From Candidatus Zixiibacteriota bacterium (GTDB lineage Bacteria > Zixibacteria > MSB-5A5 > GN15 > FEB-12): a stretch of DNA of 7,986 nucleotides. A program made the translations under genes and the position numbers. Shown here in pieces: positions 6,471-7,986 of the stretch. Location: contig JACRAV010000103.1 in NCBI GenBank assembly GCA_016213305.1, forward strand, positions 1 to 7,986, written 5' to 3'. The notes below the pieces were generated by a model, which was not told the DNA's origin, did not search any database, and worked only from the letters and a program-made list of their open reading frames with translations. Position 1 is the stretch's first letter. The number at the start of each line of letters is the position of its first letter.

Positions 6471-6511
6471 AGTACACTTTTGGTGCAAGGGCTTGCAATC
6501 TCCTGTGTACT
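6471..6511. repeat. Nested concentric inverted repeat, candidate enhancer/operator
   Basis: The outer arms AGTACAC (6471-6477) and GTGTACT (6505-6511) are perfect complements. Within them lies the palindrome TGCAAG-GG-CTTGCA (6484-6497). The centres of the two dyads agree to half a base (6491 and 6490.5). There is no uridine run, so it is not a terminator. It lies about 150 bp upstream of the predicted sigma-54 start, the usual distance for a dimeric enhancer-binding protein. It also lies upstream of the portal gene and might regulate that direction instead. Confidence 0.45.
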
Positions 6512-6620
6512 TGATTGCTAGTCATCGGGTTTGGCCGACCCGGCTGGTCGTCCGCATTTTCACTATCAAATCGGGGTCATTTACCGGGTGGACACCAATG
6601 GAAAAAAGGAAAGTCCTGCC

Positions 6621-7862
6621 ATGAAGAACGAATCTCCCGCTATTCACAGCCCCGCCTCCCTCAGATCCAACCTTCGGCTCAAACTCCCCCTGGGGATGGC
6701 CACTCGTCGATCTAGCGGGATGACATGGTCAACCCGCGATCTGGTATCAGGCGGGTTTAAGACCGGACTCTACCGCTTCCTTGCCGAGAATATCCCTGCG
6801 ATTCACTCCTGTATCTGGACCTGGGCACATCTGGCCTCGGCCCCCGGCCGATTCAAAGTGCTTGCCGCGAACCCGTCAGCCGAGGACCGCGCCAACGATC
6901 GGCTCAAGTCGCTTGGCGATACGATCATGGCCTCCCCCGGCGGGCGCCGAATCGGCCTGGCCGGGATGATCCCCGAACTGTTCACGGTGCTTTTCAGAGA
7001 CGGGATGTACGGCGGCTTTGTCGTCTTGTCTCCCGACGGCTCACGGGTGGATCAGTTCCTGCCGGTCGATCCGGCCGACATCCGCTTGGAATCATCCTCC
7101 GGTCAACCCGGCCTGTTTCTTGAGACCGCAGGTTCCGAGATCAATCTCCAGCGCCCCGAGTTTTTCCATCTGGCGTACAACGCCGATGTTGATCGCCCCT
7201 TCGGACGCTCGATTCTGCAGGCGGTGCCGTTTGTCGCCTATATCGAACAGCAATTGATCGACGACATGCGGCGCTCCAGCCACAACTCCGGATTCCATCG
7301 CCTGCATGTCAAAATCACCCCGCCGGAGCGGATGTCCGGCGAATCCGACACCGCCTACACCGGTCGGGCCAACAGCTACTTCGACGCCACCGTCGATATG
7401 ATCAAATCGTGCGAGATCGACGACAACCCCGTCACCTGGGACAATGTGGCGATCGAATATATCGGGCCGGACAAGTCGCGCGATGTCACCAACAGCTGGT
7501 TCATGTCGCACCGGGCGATGATCGAGGAAATCTGCGCCGCCACCAACCTCGCCCCCTACCTTCTGGGGTATTCGTACGGCGCCACCACCACCTGGTCGGG
7601 ATTTAAATTCGATGTCGTCATGCGCCAGGTTCGCTCGGTGCAGGCACAGGCGGCGCAACTTCTGGAATGGCTGGGAAATCTCGATCTGGCGCTGGCCGAA
7701 ATCGACGCCCGGTGCGAGTTCCACTTCGACAACACCTTCGCCTATCAGGTGAAAGATGATGTCGCGATCCAGTCCAGCCGGATCGACAACATCCTCAAGT
7801 TGTTCCAGGCCGGATTGATCGATGAAACCGCCGCCCGACAAAAAGCGTGGGAAATCCTTTAA
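6621..7862 (+). CDS. Phage portal protein
   Basis: The product is 413 residues, within the usual range for tailed-phage portals, the dodecameric ring through which DNA enters the capsid. Portal-like segments in order: NIPAIHSCIWTWAHLAS (57-73), the region LFRDGMYGGFVVL (124-136), FFHLAYNADVDRPFGRSIL (181-199) leading into the helix around IEQQLIDDM, the helix MIEEICAATNLAPYLLGY (300-317), and a C-terminal helix around RIDNILKLFQAGLIDETAAR (387-406). ATG 6621 is chosen because AAAGGA lies 10 nt upstream; a TTG at 6531 in the same frame would add 30 residues without portal character. The next gene overlaps its end and looks like a terminase, which supports the call. No signal peptide is present. 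Whether it belongs to an active phage or a remnant cannot be seen, but the frame is intact. Confidence 0.75.
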   Translation: MKNESPAIHSPASLRSNLRLKLPLGMATRRSSGMTWSTRDLVSGGFKTGLYRFLAENIPAIHSCIWTWAHLASAPGRFKVLAANPSAEDRANDRLKSLGDTIMASPGGRRIGLAGMIPELFTVLFRDGMYGGFVVLSPDGSRVDQFLPVDPADIRLESSSGQPGLFLETAGSEINLQRPEFFHLAYNADVDRPFGRSILQAVPFVAYIEQQLIDDMRRSSHNSGFHRLHVKITPPERMSGESDTAYTGRANSYFDATVDMIKSCEIDDNPVTWDNVAIEYIGPDKSRDVTNSWFMSHRAMIEEICAATNLAPYLLGYSYGATTTWSGFKFDVVMRQVRSVQAQAAQLLEWLGNLDLALAEIDARCEFHFDNTFAYQVKDDVAIQSSRIDNILKLFQAGLIDETAARQKAWEIL

Positions 7863-7986
7863 TCACCCTCGTCTCCGAGGATGACTGGCGGCGCGGACTG
7901 GTCGATCCCGCTTTCTTTTCGCGCCGCATCCTCGGCGTCGAGCTACACGAAGGTCAGGAAGCGTGGCTGAATCGTTCCTGGATGCC
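7847..7986 (+). CDS. Probable phage terminase large subunit, N-terminal fragment (runs off the window)
   Basis: A GTG at 7847 opens a frame that continues to the window edge (46 codons visible), overlapping the portal gene by 16 bp. It is the only usual start codon after the in-frame stop at 7823-7825. The peptide contains DPAFFSRRILGVELHEGQEAWL, which resembles the opening of large terminases, with the Gln of the adenine-recognising Q motif just before the ATPase domain. The Walker A motif would lie beyond the edge, so the ATPase cannot be confirmed. Translation is probably coupled to the portal gene, as only a weak A-rich stretch precedes the GTG. Terminase is the packaging motor that docks on the portal. 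Confidence 0.6.
   Translation, partial: MGNPLITLVSEDDWRRGLVDPAFFSRRILGVELHEGQEAWLNRSWM

Larger units (their letters stand above)
6298..6620. other. Divergent intergenic region between the PEP-CTERM and portal genes
   Basis: This 323-bp gap holds the PEP-CTERM leader, the sigma-54 site, the alternative promoter and the nested dyad. The plus-strand part (6512-6620) has a short inverted repeat CGGGT/ACCCG (6526-6530 and 6538-6542) and the portal ribosome-binding site, but no convincing plus-strand promoter. A nine-codon open frame (6598-6624, peptide MEKRKVLP) overlaps the portal ATG as ATGA. No gene of normal size is supported here. Confidence 0.6.

Noticed and set aside
6298..6525. Extended N terminus of the PEP-CTERM protein from an upstream start
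   Set aside because: It would bury the signal peptide and translate through the sigma-54 promoter region; GTG 6297 has a good ribosome-binding site.
7092..7841. Long minus-strand open frame opposite the portal gene
   Set aside because: Glycine/valine/aspartate-rich antisense translation without domain; the portal frame explains the region.
1..7986. CRISPR arrays, tRNA genes, insertion sequences
   Set aside because: No regularly spaced repeats, tRNA cloverleaf or transposase motif was found on reading through.

Overview
The window is moderately GC-rich DNA with genes packed on both strands, from a Gram-negative-type bacterium. It encodes a lipoprotein with a clear lipobox, a secreted beta-rich protein of the cohesin-like kind, a PEP-CTERM/exosortase substrate and a candidate sigma-54 promoter. 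This mix, and especially the cohesin-like secreted protein, resembles candidate division Zixibacteria and its relatives in the FCB group. That placement is inferred from protein style only; no rRNA or other marker gene is present.

Layout. Positions 1-213 hold the 3' end of an upstream transcript, with three successive hairpins of which the last is a very strong intrinsic terminator, followed by a promoter-like TATAAT. A plus-strand group follows: a divergent GT-B glycosyltransferase (220-1305), a RecB/Cas4-like PD-(D/E)XK nuclease with a four-cysteine Fe-S signature (1358-2587), and a small STAS/SpoIIAA-like protein (2736-3119) that may have its own promoter over the nuclease stop codon. A bidirectional terminator (3149-3174) closes this group and also the convergent minus-strand pair. 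That pair is a TPR lipoprotein (5311-3824) followed by a secreted cohesin-like protein (3767-3198). Upstream of the pair is a terminator (5428-5450) that ends a third minus-strand gene, a PEP-CTERM surface protein (6297-5479).

The 320 bp ahead of the PEP-CTERM gene are the most information-rich non-coding part of the window. They hold a near-consensus sigma-54 promoter with exact GG-N10-GC spacing, and about 150 bp further upstream a nested concentric inverted repeat placed where an enhancer-binding protein would sit. Other PEP-CTERM systems are known to be controlled by the PrsK/PrsR two-component pair with RpoN, so the arrangement makes biological sense.

From 6621 to the right edge lie phage-type genes: a portal protein and, overlapping its end by 16 bp, the beginning of a probable large terminase subunit that runs out of the window. 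The portal-before-terminase order and the absence of an integrase or small terminase in view suggest the left end of a prophage, a remnant or a gene-transfer-agent-like cluster.

The genes do not form one obvious pathway. The strongest theme is the cell surface (glycosyltransferase, lipoprotein, secreted cohesin-like protein, PEP-CTERM protein), next to a DNA-processing nuclease and a phage packaging module.
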